Part shown: positions 20,797 through 30,700 of the stretch, one piece after another
Numbering within the stretch: the stretch's first letter is position 1
Layout: every line of letters starts with the position of its first letter
Assembly (NCBI RefSeq): GCF_016808095.1
Contig: NC_068971.1
Location: forward strand, 10,738,501 to 10,802,500
Direction of reading: 5' to 3'
DNA: 64,000 nt
DNA from: Vigna angularis
Lineage: Eukaryota > Streptophyta > Magnoliopsida > Fabales > Fabaceae
Made by a program: the position numbers and the translations under genes
The notes under the pieces: model-generated
Told to the model about the DNA's origin: nothing
The model's database searches: none
Seen by the model: the letters and a program-made list of their open reading frames with translations, nothing else

Positions 20797-22125
20797 ATGA
20801 CAGATTCTCAAGACTGGATGTATGAGCTAGTCAAGAGTCTTCCCAAATTCCATGGGTTGGCACATGAAGATCCATACCTCAAGGAGTTTTGTTTGGTGTG
20901 TTTGTCTATGAGGCCTGCTGGTGTTTCAAAGGAGACAGTGTTGATAAAAATGTTTCCCATGTCCCTTCAAGATGAAGCAAGAGACTGGTTCATATACCAG
21001 TATCCTTTTAATAGTTGGCAGGAAACACAACAAAAATTTCTCGACAAGTTCTTTCCAACAGCAAAGGTGATCAGCATTAGGAGGAAGATCACTGCCATTG
21101 AGCAGTTTAAAGAAGAAAGCCTAGCAGATTATTGGGAGAGGTTCAATAGGCTCTGCACAACTTGTCCAAACCACCAAATTTCAGAGCATTTGCTCTTGAT
21201 TTATTTTTATGAAGGGCTCCTGGACAGTGAAAGGATACTTGTGGATGCAGCTGCTGGTGGATGTTGGATGGATATAACCCCAACAGAAGCGAGGAAGTTG
21301 CTCTGCAAGCTGGCTGGTGAAAGTCCAATTGAGTTAGCAAAGGAAGAACCTGAGCAGCCTGTTCTAGATTCTGATACTGATAGCCCTGAGGACGCAGCTG
21401 ATGACTTAGAGATTGGTAAAGAACTTTTCAATGAGCAAAAACAGGTTTATTCTGAACCTGATATTTCAATTACTTTACCCGATTTGCAGACACATTCAAA
21501 TGCATGTGATTTGACGCACACTGATTCTATAGAGTTTATGACTGACATTGATACAAATTTGATTGCCCATTCTAAAACTTTTAATTCAGTGTCAGCCATT
21601 GAACCCATTGGTAAAAGTCTCGTCAATATTGATTTTGAAAGAGAAACTGTGCAATCTGATGACTTTATAGAGTTAGGACTAAACTTTGATTTAACACAGT
21701 TTTCTGAAAATTTTGAATGTGATTGTGAATCTGGTTCTTGCTCCATTTGTGCTGAAATTGATTATGCGTTACAGCCAAACTCTAAGTTTATTATAGATGC
21801 TATTAAATGTGAGTTTGATGACAAGAATGCAAAGTTAAAAGAAAATGCAGGTGCTGACATTAAGGAATGCATGATTAATGAAGGAGAGTACACTGCTACT
21901 TCTTTGAGCGAGCCAGAGATATCTATTCCGGTGTCACACACTCAACAACTGCCAGTAGAAGGAGAGATACTGTCGAAACAGATTGCTGTGAAAAGAAAGA
22001 AGAAAAATCTTGTTGTGAATGATAGGGCAATATTGATGAAGCAGTTCCTCCTCAAAATTTCGTCGCTGGATCATGAGGCAAAAGACATCTCCCTGATAAT
22101 CCAAGTTTGGCAACTGCCACCATAA
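20797..22125 (+). CDS. Athila-like gag protein, 442 codons
   Basis: Retrotransposon capsid protein. Residues about 18-170 match the Athila-type gag domain: FHGLAHEDPYLKEF at 18-31, KMFPMSLQDEARDWF at 51-65, QKFLDKFFPTAK at 79-90, ESLADYWERFNRLC at 107-120, and the diagnostic DAAAGG at 150-155 followed by TPTEA. The C-terminal half is acidic, low in recognisable motifs and has no canonical CCHC knuckle. It does have a Cys cluster (CDCESGSCSIC). The frame is intact for 442 codons and starts 285 bp after the PBS. It is followed not by protease-RT but by noncoding sequence and an antisense WOX-like gene, so the element lacks pol. The element would depend on an autonomous relative. The product may be truncated by fusion to downstream sequence. 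Confidence 0.82.
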   Translation: MTDSQDWMYELVKSLPKFHGLAHEDPYLKEFCLVCLSMRPAGVSKETVLIKMFPMSLQDEARDWFIYQYPFNSWQETQQKFLDKFFPTAKVISIRRKITAIEQFKEESLADYWERFNRLCTTCPNHQISEHLLLIYFYEGLLDSERILVDAAAGGCWMDITPTEARKLLCKLAGESPIELAKEEPEQPVLDSDTDSPEDAADDLEIGKELFNEQKQVYSEPDISITLPDLQTHSNACDLTHTDSIEFMTDIDTNLIAHSKTFNSVSAIEPIGKSLVNIDFERETVQSDDFIELGLNFDLTQFSENFECDCESGSCSICAEIDYALQPNSKFIIDAIKCEFDDKNAKLKENAGADIKECMINEGEYTATSLSEPEISIPVSHTQQLPVEGEILSKQIAVKRKKKNLVVNDRAILMKQFLLKISSLDHEAKDISLIIQVWQLPP

Positions 22126-22290
22126 CCCAGGGGAGTTTTCTTTTTCTTTCTTCCCCGTTTTCCTACTTTTATTACACTCGTCCTTTATCTGTTTGCTGTT
22201 TTAATTGATGATCTTATGATAAGAACAGATTTAGGACACTGTGTAGTTTAAGTGTGTCTATTGGGGGAAGATTCTGATTTTTTCTTTCTT
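22126..22290 (+). repeat. direct repeat flanking the antisense WOX cassette, left copy
   Basis: It contains TTCCCCGTTTTCCTAC, TTATTACACTCGTC, AGGACACTGTGTAGTTTAAG and GATTCTGATTTTT. A diverged direct copy occurs at 24225-24390 (TTCCCATTTTTCTAC, TTATTGCACTTGTC, AGGACATTGTGTAATTTAAG). The words resemble the pol-3'UTR junction of legume Athila elements. Confidence 0.65.
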
Positions 22291-22669
22291 AGTTTTCGAA
22301 TTGTTATCCTTAAAAAAAAAATTCGAAATTCAAAAAAAAATGTTTTGCATAGTCCATGATTTCATCAGCCCTCAGTTTCATTAGAGGCTCACTTTCAACC
22401 CATTTTTCTTATTATTTCATACAAAATAATTCTTTGAAAATTTTGTTTATCATTTTCACTTCAGATCTCATTTTTTTTTCCTTATTTTCCTTCATTGTAA
22501 ATATAATTTCTTAGTTGTTTCACGCAAGATAATTGATTGAAAATTTTGTTTAAACTAAGAAAGATTTCATTCATCAATGCAAAAATTACAATAATGGAGG
22601 AAAGGAAATTTAACAGATCTGAAAATAAAGATGCAGTAGATTCATGTGAAAATAAAGGTGTTCGGGGCT

Positions 22670-22685
22670 CGATCAATAATGATCG
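22670..22685. other. conserved palindrome downstream of the WOX-like gene
   Basis: CGATCAATAATGATCG forms a stem with CGATCA arms, about 100 bp beyond the stop codon. The second copy has CGATCACCAGTGATCG at 52769-52784, in the same context (CTGTAATATT.AACGATCA...TGATCGA.CCC.GAACA). It may be part of the 3'UTR. Confidence 0.5.
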
Positions 22686-22786
22686 TTAAATATTACAGTC
22701 CAAATATATAAAAAAAACACATAAACATAAAATAACATAAAAATAACAAGAATAACATAATAAAAATTACAGTCTCCTTGAGGAGA

Positions 22787-23312
22787 CTACTCGTCGGCCG
22801 AGGGCAGTCGTAGGGAGAGTTCGACAGAAGGAGGTTTCACCTGGAACCGAAAGGGGGTAGGGACCTCAACTTTGACTGGAACAGGTGGGATCGGAAAGAG
22901 ATCGAGTGTCACTCGATCTGGCACTGTTGGCGTTGTCCTTGAAAGATCGAAAAAAAATAAAAATTGAAATGTTAGAAAACAAGAAAAAAAAATAATAATT
23001 ACCATTTTTCTTACCATCCATGAAAGGCGGCAGGAGGGGTATTGGGGAGTAGGACGTAGAGGCGATGCTTCGTTTAAGGCATCTTTGTTTCTCGCGATAT
23101 CCATAGTTCTGGAACAAGCAGTAGACGTTGTATTCCCCGATCTCCATGTATACCTTAAGCCTAGTCGCGATTTCGTGAACTTGTTCTCTGTTCGGGTTTC
23201 TTATCCCGAACGCGAATAAGGCCTCCAATAGGGCCACTTGTTCTCTAGTTGGTGCCCATCTTTTATACGCTATCTTGTTCTGAACTTGCATGTTTGTTAA
23301 ATTTTGTTCCAT
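22787..23312 (-). CDS. WUSCHEL-related homeobox (WOX)-like protein, two coding exons, antisense in the Athila-like element
   Basis: Predicted exons are 23312-23015 and 22923-22787, with an intron of 91 bp (donor G|GTAAG, acceptor CAACAG|TG, phase 1). The 144-residue product would be a nuclear DNA-binding transcription factor. Residues 18-80 form a WOX-type homeodomain: KRWAPTREQVALLEALF, then a helix-3 region NVYCLFQNYGYREKQ. Asn69 (homeodomain 51) and Arg73 (55) are kept, but the invariant Trp48 is Leu66. The C-terminal exon has TLDLFP at 105-110, matching the WUS-box, and LSLRL at 135-139, matching an LxLxL EAR repressor motif. That trio is the signature of the WUS clade. The Met is chosen because it follows an acceptor (TTTTTTTTAG) in the 5'UTR. 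The acceptor of the coding intron is inferred from frame and from the homologous gene at 52154-52723. The gene is opposite in strand to the element's gag. Confidence 0.72.
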
Positions 23313-23930
23313 TTTTTTTTCTAAAAAAAAATATATTATTAGTTTTCTTTTATCTCTAGTTTGTCCAGTTTTAGGTCGAGCCAGTTTTGTCCAGTTTTAG
23401 ATCCAGGTCCTTGCAAAGGGTCCTAACGGGTCTATGTCCAACTCGTTTTTGTCCATATTTCGTTTTTAGGGAAGGGTTTAACGACGGTTTTCCCGTTTAT
23501 CTTTTCCATTTTCGGTTTAAAAAAATAATAATATAAAAAAAAATTGAAAGGGCAGGAAAGCGTAGAGGGGGCAGGGGGAGAGGACAAGTATTGCAGAAAA
23601 AAAAAATAAAGCAGGGCAGAGAAGAAAAATAAAGGAAAGCAGGAAAAGGGAAAGGGAGAGCAGAGCTGAGAAAGCGCAAAAAAAATGGAAAAGAAGAAAA
23701 ATGAAGGAAAGAGAAGGCAGGAAAAGTAAAGCAAGCATAAAGAAAGGGAGATCCTTAGTGAAGAGGACTTACCTGGAGAAGTAGGGCTTGCAGAGGCTCC
23801 TCGCGGATCTCAGACTCTTCAGAAGGCACGGTGGCAGAGGCTCCGCGCAGACTCCAGACGCTCAGAGGAGAGAGTGGGAGAGAGAAGAGAGGAGTAGAGA
23901 GAGAGTGGGCAGTCGGGAAATGTCGCTCGG
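23313..23930 (-). other. 5'UTR exon and leader intron of the WOX-like gene
   Basis: On the minus strand a 5'UTR exon runs from roughly 23925 to 23773 (CT-rich, starting near GCGTCCGAGCGACATTT). It ends at a canonical donor CTTCTCCAG|GTAAGTCC (GT at 23772-23771). A leader intron of about 450 bp ends at TTTTTTTTAG (AG at 23322-23321), eight bases before the ATG. The intron contains TAGGACCC and TTGCAAGGACC, which are also found in the leader intron of the second copy (51960-51970). Long leader introns are typical of expressed plant genes. Confidence 0.6.
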
Positions 23931-23946
23931 ACGCCGAAGAATGGCC

Positions 23947-23990
23947 TATTTATAGCCAAAATTTTTCCACTGTAGCAACAGTTCCGGTCG
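23947..23990 (-). promoter_or_regulatory. core promoter of the WOX-like gene: TATA box and conserved upstream motif
   Basis: TATAAATA lies at 23954-23947 on the minus strand. Twelve bases upstream is CGACCGGAACTGT followed by TGCTACAGTGG (23990-23967). Nearly the same motif sits 11 bases upstream of the TATA box in the second copy. Conservation of sequence and spacing in otherwise diverged flanks suggests a functional promoter. A related GACCGGTACTGT lies a little further upstream. Confidence 0.6.
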
Positions 23991-24087
23991 TTGCCACCGA
24001 AACTGTTGTCACAGTACCGGTCTTCCTTTTTCTGAAAAAAAAATTAAAAATTAAAAATTAAAAAAAAAATAATAATAATAATAATAA

Positions 24088-24222
24088 CGGTAGCATCTAC
24101 TGATGGATGCTTCTACAACATCTACTGATGGGTGTTGGGTGATTGAGCATCTACTGATGGGTGCTAGGTGATTAGACATTTGCTGATGGATGTCACTGAC
24201 AACATCTACTGATGGATGTTAC
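24088..24222. repeat. CATCTACTGATGGATG repeat array
   Basis: Five variants of a 16-bp imperfect palindrome (CATC...GATG arms) spaced by 15-25 bp, preceded by an (AAT)n run. It lies about 130 bp upstream of the WOX-like promoter in that gene's orientation. Confidence 0.85.
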
Positions 24223-24224
24223 TA

Positions 24225-25259
24225 AAAAATTTCTTCCCATTTTTCTACTTTTTATTGCACTTGTCTATATTATTTGACTGCTCTGAAATTGATAATCTGA
24301 TGATTGTAACACACTGAGGACATTGTGTAATTTAAGCGTGGTCTACTGGGGAGAAATTCTGATTTTTCTGTTAGTTTCTGTTAGTTTGTATTTTGTGTGT
24401 TAAATTTTTTGTTTTTGAGTGTTAAATTTTTTCTGTTTTAAGTTATTTTTATCGAGTTTTGTGTGCAATAAATTTTACATTTTTCTCTTGATTTCTGGAT
24501 GATGTCTAAGTTGTAGATTTTTCCTTCACTTACTTAATACTTATAGATTGTAATCCTTGCTTTTCTCTGCCTGGAAAGATGATTATGTGTTTAAGAGGTT
24601 GATTTGATTGTGACGAATACCCTGTGTGAGATTTGAGCCACTTAATTTTCTTTCTTGTGTGTGGTATGTATCTTGATTGCTTGCACATATGCCTTGGCTT
24701 GATTCTTTTTGATATACTTGATTGATATGCATGTTTAGACGTGATAAAGGCATTTTTGTTCTTGAACCTCTCTAGCCAAATAAGCTTACCTTGTTATTAT
24801 CCTTTGATAACCCCTTTTGAGCCTATACTTTCCTCATTTCATTGTTTTGAAGCTCATACACTAGCCCTAAGTGAAAAACCATGATTACCTTAACCTTAGG
24901 GAATTTTGGAGCTATAGAAGTGTTTTGTGAATAAGTGTGGTCTCCTTGGGGATTCTGATGAATTGGCTAGTTGGTTCCTCATCTTGTTTTGAAAATATGA
25001 TTTATATCCTGTTGTGTGATAAAGAGAAAAGAAAAGAAAAGAGACAGGATGAAAAAAAAATTGAATAACGGAGTCAATAAGAGGATTGAATTAGAGGTTT
25101 GGGTGTTATTTCACTCTGTTTACACTTGTTCCCCATTGCTCCTCTATTTCTTCGGGGTTGTAGCTACTCTCCCATATTTTATTTTCCTCTGTCCTTGGCC
25201 CCATTACAACCCATAAAAGACCTTTTGATCTGAACATGCATATGTTTCTGAGTGTTGAT
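24225..25259 (+). mobile_element. 3' noncoding part of the Athila-like element
   Basis: It begins with the right copy of the WOX-flanking direct repeat (24225-24390). It continues with phrases typical of Athila 3' regions, such as CTCATACACTAGCCCTAAGT and CCCCATTACAACCCATAAAA. No 3' LTR follows. At 25260 the sequence passes abruptly into the Tekay-type LTR remnant. No coding region is supported. Confidence 0.55.
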
Positions 25260-25591
25260 TTTATATGAATTGATTCTGTTAGCTCACCCTTGCATGTTGT
25301 GGTTGTGGTTTCCACCTACGATGATCATACTTGTACGAGAGTAGATTGTTTGCAGATAAGATCGGACCTGAGTAGCTGACGAGAGTTAGGATGTTATGTT
25401 CGGGGATTTATTATTTATTTTCTATTATTTAAAAGTTTTCCAATTTTTTATTCTTTTATGTAAAAGTGATATTCTAAGATTTACAAATGATGTTTATAGT
25501 TATGATTCAATTTCGCATTTGAATTGAATGTGTTATAGAAAGGTTTAAAAAAAAATTATCGCGTAATATCTTAAGAAATCAGGATGTTACA
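25260..25591 (+). mobile_element. Tekay-type LTR remnant, 3' end
   Basis: 25260-25325 repeats 7582-7648 almost exactly. It then continues ATCATACTTGTACGAGAGTAGA, GCAGATAAG and AT-rich sequence to the LTR end GGATGTTACA at 25591. It abuts a fragment of the ERECTA-type pseudogene, so the LTR was inserted into that gene array. Confidence 0.6.
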
Positions 25592-25652
25592 CAATAAGGA
25601 AGCTTCAAAGTTTGGTCTCTATGTAATTGTTACTCTCCTTCACCCATTTTTT
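25592..25652 (+). pseudogene. ERECTA-type LRR kinase pseudogene, fragment 0
   Basis: Thirty bases of exon (CAATAAGGAAGCTTCAAAG...CTCTAT; codons for IGKLQSLVS) and the following donor GTAATTG with intron start match the same exon of the two larger copies (26212-26275 and 32320-32380). It is cut on the left by the LTR end and on the right by microsatellite sequence. Confidence 0.65.
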
Positions 25653-25654
25653 GC

Positions 25655-25910
25655 ATGTGCGAATGTGTGCATGTATGTATGTATCCATATATGCATGTGT
25701 GCATGTATGCATGTGTACTTGCATATATATGCATGTGTACATGCAAGTTCATATGTGTGCATGCATATATACATGTATGCACGTATGCATGTGTGCATGT
25801 ATGCTTGTGGGTATGCATGTGCATATGTATGTGTGCATCTATGCATGTGTGCATGTGTGCATGTATCAATGTGTGCATGTGTGCTTGCATGTGTATGCAT
25901 GTGTTTAAAG
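25655..25910. repeat. (TGTGCATGTATGCA)n-type microsatellite
   Basis: Alternating purine-pyrimidine sequence made of TGTGCATG, TATGCATG and TACATGCA words, about 250 bp. Long open frames rich in Cys, Met, His and Val are by-products of the repeat. It joins fragment 0 to the next ERECTA-type copy. Confidence 0.9.
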
Positions 25911-25966
25911 ATTCTAAATATGTTCTTCATGGTTTAATTTTTGGACTTTGGATATTTCTATTGCAG

Positions 25967-27211
25967 GAACAACGCTATTGGAGATAAAGAAGTCATTCAG
26001 GGATGTGGATAATGTTCTATATGATTGGACTCACCATCATCTGATTATTGTGCCTGGAGAGGGATAACATGTGACAATGTCACATTTAATGTTGTTGCAC
26101 TGTGAGTTACTTTGCCCTTGTACATTGTATATATAACAGTTTTCTTTTCTCTTACGCTTTTATGTTTTGTAGTAATCATTCTAGGTTGAATCTTGGTGGG
26201 GAAATTTCACCAATAGGGAAGCTTCAGAGTTTGGTCTCTATGTAATTGTTACTCTCCTTCGCCCATTTTTTGGTGCAGTAATTTAGTTGAGGCATTTTGT
26301 ATTGTCTTGCTTATGCCTTTTTCCTTTTTTTTATTTAGTGACCTAAGAGAGAACATGTTATCTAGGCAGATGCTAGATGTGATTGGTGACTTTTCTTCAT
26401 TGAAGAACTTGTATGCTTTTCCCTTGAACTGAATTCATTTTGTATTTATAGCACACAACGATTTACTTGGAAATTTGATATTTATCATGTTTTCAGAGAC
26501 TTGCATTTAATGAAATTAGAGGAGATATCCCATTTTCTATTTCTAAGTTGAAACAACTAGAGAATCTGTGAGTATTTTATGGCATTTCCTTTCAAATGAA
26601 TTTTTTTATCCTAGGATGAGGTTATGACAGTTTCTCGATTTTATGTAAATTATATTTCAGGATTTTAAAGAACAACCAGTTCATTGGACCAATTCCTTCA
26701 ACTTTGTCTCATATTCCTAATTTGAAGATTCTGTAAATCGTTCTTGTATTTCTCACTCCTCATTCCTCTCTTCTCGACACTATTTTAGACTCTATTAACT
26801 GACTTTCTCGACTACTAGAAAATGTTTTCTAGAGACCTGGCTCAAAATAATCTTAGTGGGAAAATACCAAGGCTTATATACTGGAACAAAGTTTTGCAGT
26901 ATCTGTGAGTATAAACAAATTGCAAATGAAATTTTTATTTCATAAACTTAGTGTTGACTCTTTTTTTCCTTCCTTCCTTATCCATTTGATAGGGGCTTGA
27001 GAGGGAACAGTTTGATTTGTTCACTACCACCACATATGTGCAAGTTAACTGGGTTGTGGTATTTGTAAGTTGTACAATCACTGTCTTTTATAATCAAAGC
27101 TGCAAAAATGTTTATGCTTGTCTCTCTCCTATTTGGTAGTGATGTGAGAAACAATAGCCCGACAAGAAGTATTCTAGAAAACATTGGCAATTGTACTACC
27201 TTTCAGGTTTT
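25967..27211 (+). pseudogene. ERECTA-type LRR receptor kinase pseudogene, copy 1 (eight exons)
   Basis: Exons at 25967-26101, 26173-26241, 26339-26410, 26497-26567, 26661-26732, 26833-26904, 26993-27064 and 27140-27211 have GT-AG borders. Most are 72 bp, one LRR each, as in ERECTA. Translation recalls ERECTA's N-terminal ectodomain: TLLEIKKSFRDVDNVLYDW, NVTFNVVAL, GDIPFSISKLKQLENL, PNLKIL, DLAQNNLSGKIPRLIYWNKV, GNCTTFQVL. The living protein is a plasma-membrane receptor kinase in stomatal and organ-growth signalling. This copy is dead. It has a 4-bp deletion after DWT in the first exon listed, a lost codon in the second, and a 1-bp deletion at the start of the fourth. The signal-peptide exon, remaining LRRs, membrane and kinase exons are absent. 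Confidence 0.88.
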
Positions 27212-27234
27212 GTATGTAACTTCGGTTTGCCAAT

Positions 27235-27720
27235 TTATATGTGTAACTTATATGTGTGTTTGTGTGTATGTTTGTAACTTATATGTGTGTTTGTGTGTGT
27301 GTTTGTGTGTATGTTTGTGTATTTGTGTATTTGTATGTGTGTGGGGGTTATATATCGATTTGTTTGTGTGTGTAATATTTACGTGTGTGTGTGTGTGTGA
27401 ATGTGTGTTTGTGTGCATGTGTGTGTTTATGTGTGAGTATGCATGTATGCATGTGTGTGTGTATGCATGTATACAAGTGTGCATTTTATGCATGTGTGCA
27501 TGTAGGCATGCATGTATGTTTGTGGTCATGCATGTGCATATGTATGTGTACATCTATGCTTGTATGTGTAAGTGCATGTATGCATGTATACATATGTGCA
27601 TGGATGTATGTGTGCATGTGTGCATGTATGTATATATGCATGTGTGCATGTATGTATATATGCATGTGTGCATGTGTGCATGTATCAATGTATGCATGTG
27701 TTCATGTGTGCATTTGTGCA
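27235..27720. repeat. (TGTGTG/TGCATG)n microsatellite
   Basis: It starts within the intron after the last ERECTA-type exon of copy 1. It begins TTATATGTGTGTTTGTGTG and grades into TGTGCATGTATGCATG words up to the LTR start at 27721. Confidence 0.9.
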
Positions 27721-30700
27721 TGTGGAAGACCCGTATAAATAAAATGACGTTGTAATTTAATTATTTTATTTTGGGATATTAAATAATAAATTATTTTGTG
27801 AAATGGTGCTGAAAAATATTTAATGAAGTGAATAAAATTAAATTAATAATTGTTTTATGTTAGTTTACGAAAAAGCTTGAAGGAGTAGTTAAATATAATT
27901 GTTTGGGATATTATATTAGTGGATGAAGCTTGGTCTAGTGGTTGTTGTGTGTTTGTAAGGGAGGGTGTGTGTGCATGGTCTTAAGTTTAAATCCTTCCAA
28001 GACCATAGCTCCCTTTTAATTTCCACCTTGGCATGTGGATCCCACTATAAGGTAAGAGATGAAATTTGATGTGTTTGGTCATGAAACGTTAAGATGAAAG
28101 AGAAGGGGTGAATGTTGTATTATTTTATTGGTATTGAGGAGAGCACTTTCACGTTAATTAGTGTGGGCTTGAGCATGTGCCTTTCATTAAATGATTATTA
28201 ATTGATTTTATGCTTTTGCATTGCATGGTAGGAGAGAGGAAAAATCAAAAGACTTGAAGCTTTGGGTTGCTTGGAAAGAATAAAATCGAGAACGTTCCAA
28301 GGGGAACTTTTGTTCTCATTTAAACCCTCATTCACGTGAAATGTTGCATGGGTGCTTGGGTCATTTCTTTTTCCCACTTTGCTTGGGTGGGGCACTTGTT
28401 TTCTAGACTTAGGAAGCTTAGAAGTGACCTTGGAGTTCCTTGGGGAGGTTAACCATTGCATTGAAAATTGTAAGGTACATAAATGGATATTATAGAGGCA
28501 CTTAAGCACACTTTAAACCTACCATTTACTCACATTAAAGTGAAGTTTTATGGGGATAATGAGGAGTTAGGAATGAGAATATGAAGTTAGTGGTGTAGGG
28601 TGTCCTTGAGAGTAACCTTGAGTGGTTAGTGAAGGGTTAGTGAGGTTTAGAGTTAGTTTCTACTTAAGTGTGTAAGTTTAAGTTAATAGGGTTGGAAAAA
28701 CAAGCACTTAGAGAGTGGAAAAGAGAGAGAGAACCGTGAGTTGGAGAGGCACTTTTGGAGAACAACCAAGTTGGTGAGAGAGAAGAAAAGAGCCACCTTA
28801 GTTTGGAGCTTGGGACATAACTTGAAGAGGAACCCAGAGAAGATAAGGGCTTGGAGTCTAGTGAAGGGAGGAAACCTAAGGACTTTTGAAGCTTGCTTGG
28901 AACTAGAGGTAAGGGATTTAACTTGGGATATAATATGGTGTATGATGGGTAAAAGGTTATGTTAAAATGATTTGCATGCATTCTTCTTTTGTGCTAAGTT
29001 CACGTGTGGTTGGTATGGAGAATGACTATCCATGTTCATGGTTGGAATATGTCAATGTTGCATGGGTATATATTGGGGTATACATGTGTATTTACGAAAT
29101 GATGTTGTAAAAAGGTATATCATGGGTTATGCATGTTTGCTTTATGAAAAGTTGGATTGTGAAGGGGTATACATGCTTTGGGGTACATTGGAATGTGTAT
29201 GTTTATGAATATCTATTATGGGTACACTTAAACCATGTTGTATGGTATGATGTATTGCATTCCTTTTTACTTTGCATGATTGAAAAATATTGGAGACACT
29301 TATCTACATTCTTTGACTAAGAGTGTGGGTAGGAGGGAAGTGAGATTTCTCTTCAATAATGGAAGAGAAAGGCTTGGCCTATAGAAAACGTAAGTGAGGG
29401 TTGGTGAGTGGTGTATGAGTGGTTGGGTCTTATCTAAGGAGCGCACAGAGAAGGAAGAAAAAGTTTGGTACCATGGATGGAAGAAGAGTATGAAGGAAGA
29501 AGAATAAAAGTGGAAGATAGAGATGGGCTCAATGAAGATTATGTAACCGAGGCAAGGAAGGTGCAGGCAAGAGTGAGTGCATTGAAGAAAAATGGAAGAA
29601 AGGGTGGGAAGGAGTTGACAAAGAAATGAGGTTGTGTGTGTTGTGCTTAAGTTAAATGGAGAAAAGAAAAAGGGGGGAGGTATGATGGGCAATTTACGTT
29701 CCAATGGGGTTTCTTGAAAGTGGAATAGAAAAAGATAAGAAAGCATGAAGGTGGGAGGAGTCTCGGTTTTGTTGCAGCGTGAAATAAAAAAAACGTGGGG
29801 AGTGAGAGAGGAGTAAAAGAAAGGTGGTTTTTGGGTTTTAGTTAAGAAAGAAAAAGTGAAAGTTTTAGAGGAGGTGTGTGTATGTGATTGTCGTGAGATG
29901 AGTGAGAGAAAGGTGAGTTAAAAAGAGGATGTTGAAAAGTCAAAGGGGAACGAAAAATGAAATTTAGAGAGTGTATGTTGGATTACGTAATGGGTAGAAA
30001 AAAAAAGAAGAAAAGAGGATGGGAATGCATGGGGTGTGTGTTACATAGAATGAAGAGAGAAAATCAAAATGAAATAAGGTGTGAGAGTAGGTGTGATGGG
30101 GTCGTGAGCTTTGAAAGGAAGAGAGAGAAGAGTGAAATGGAAAGTTGTAGTGTATGTGAAGTGAGTTAGGTAAATAGGTGCAAGAGAGAGAAAGAGAACT
30201 TTTATTGAGAAATGAGTAATTCAAGTGGGGTCCACTTGGTGAGAGAAAAATATGGATTTTGTTAGAGCTGCCAAAATGGGCCGTCCGGCTCGACCCGGTC
30301 CGGCCCACCAAGGGTTGGTCACTTAGTGAGCCAACCCAACCTGGCTCATTTATTAGCGAGCCAGAAAAATTCGAACCCGCCCCGACCCACCACAGGTTGG
30401 TGGGTAAACGGGTTGGCTCACTGGCTCACTTAATTACAATTTTTTTTAAATAAAAAAATACAAACTTTCTATAATTCAAATCTAAACAAATTTCACTCCC
30501 AATATGAGTGTTTAATTAATTTTGAAAATAAGGAACTTAAATAATTTTTTCAAACAAAAAAAAATAATAAATACTTTTTTATAAAATTAAAATTAAATTT
30601 TAATAAAATAAAATTAGGTAGGTGGGTTGGTGGGCCAACCCGACCCACCACGGGTTCAACCCGCATGAGCTGGGTTTAAATGAGCCGGGTTGAAATCTGA

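Noticed and set aside
25584..27755. Long Cys/Met/His/Val-rich open frames on both strands (25584-25937, 27108-27755, 33148-33543)
   Set aside because: They are translations of ATGCATGTGTGC-type microsatellites; all frames are open because the repeat lacks stop triplets.
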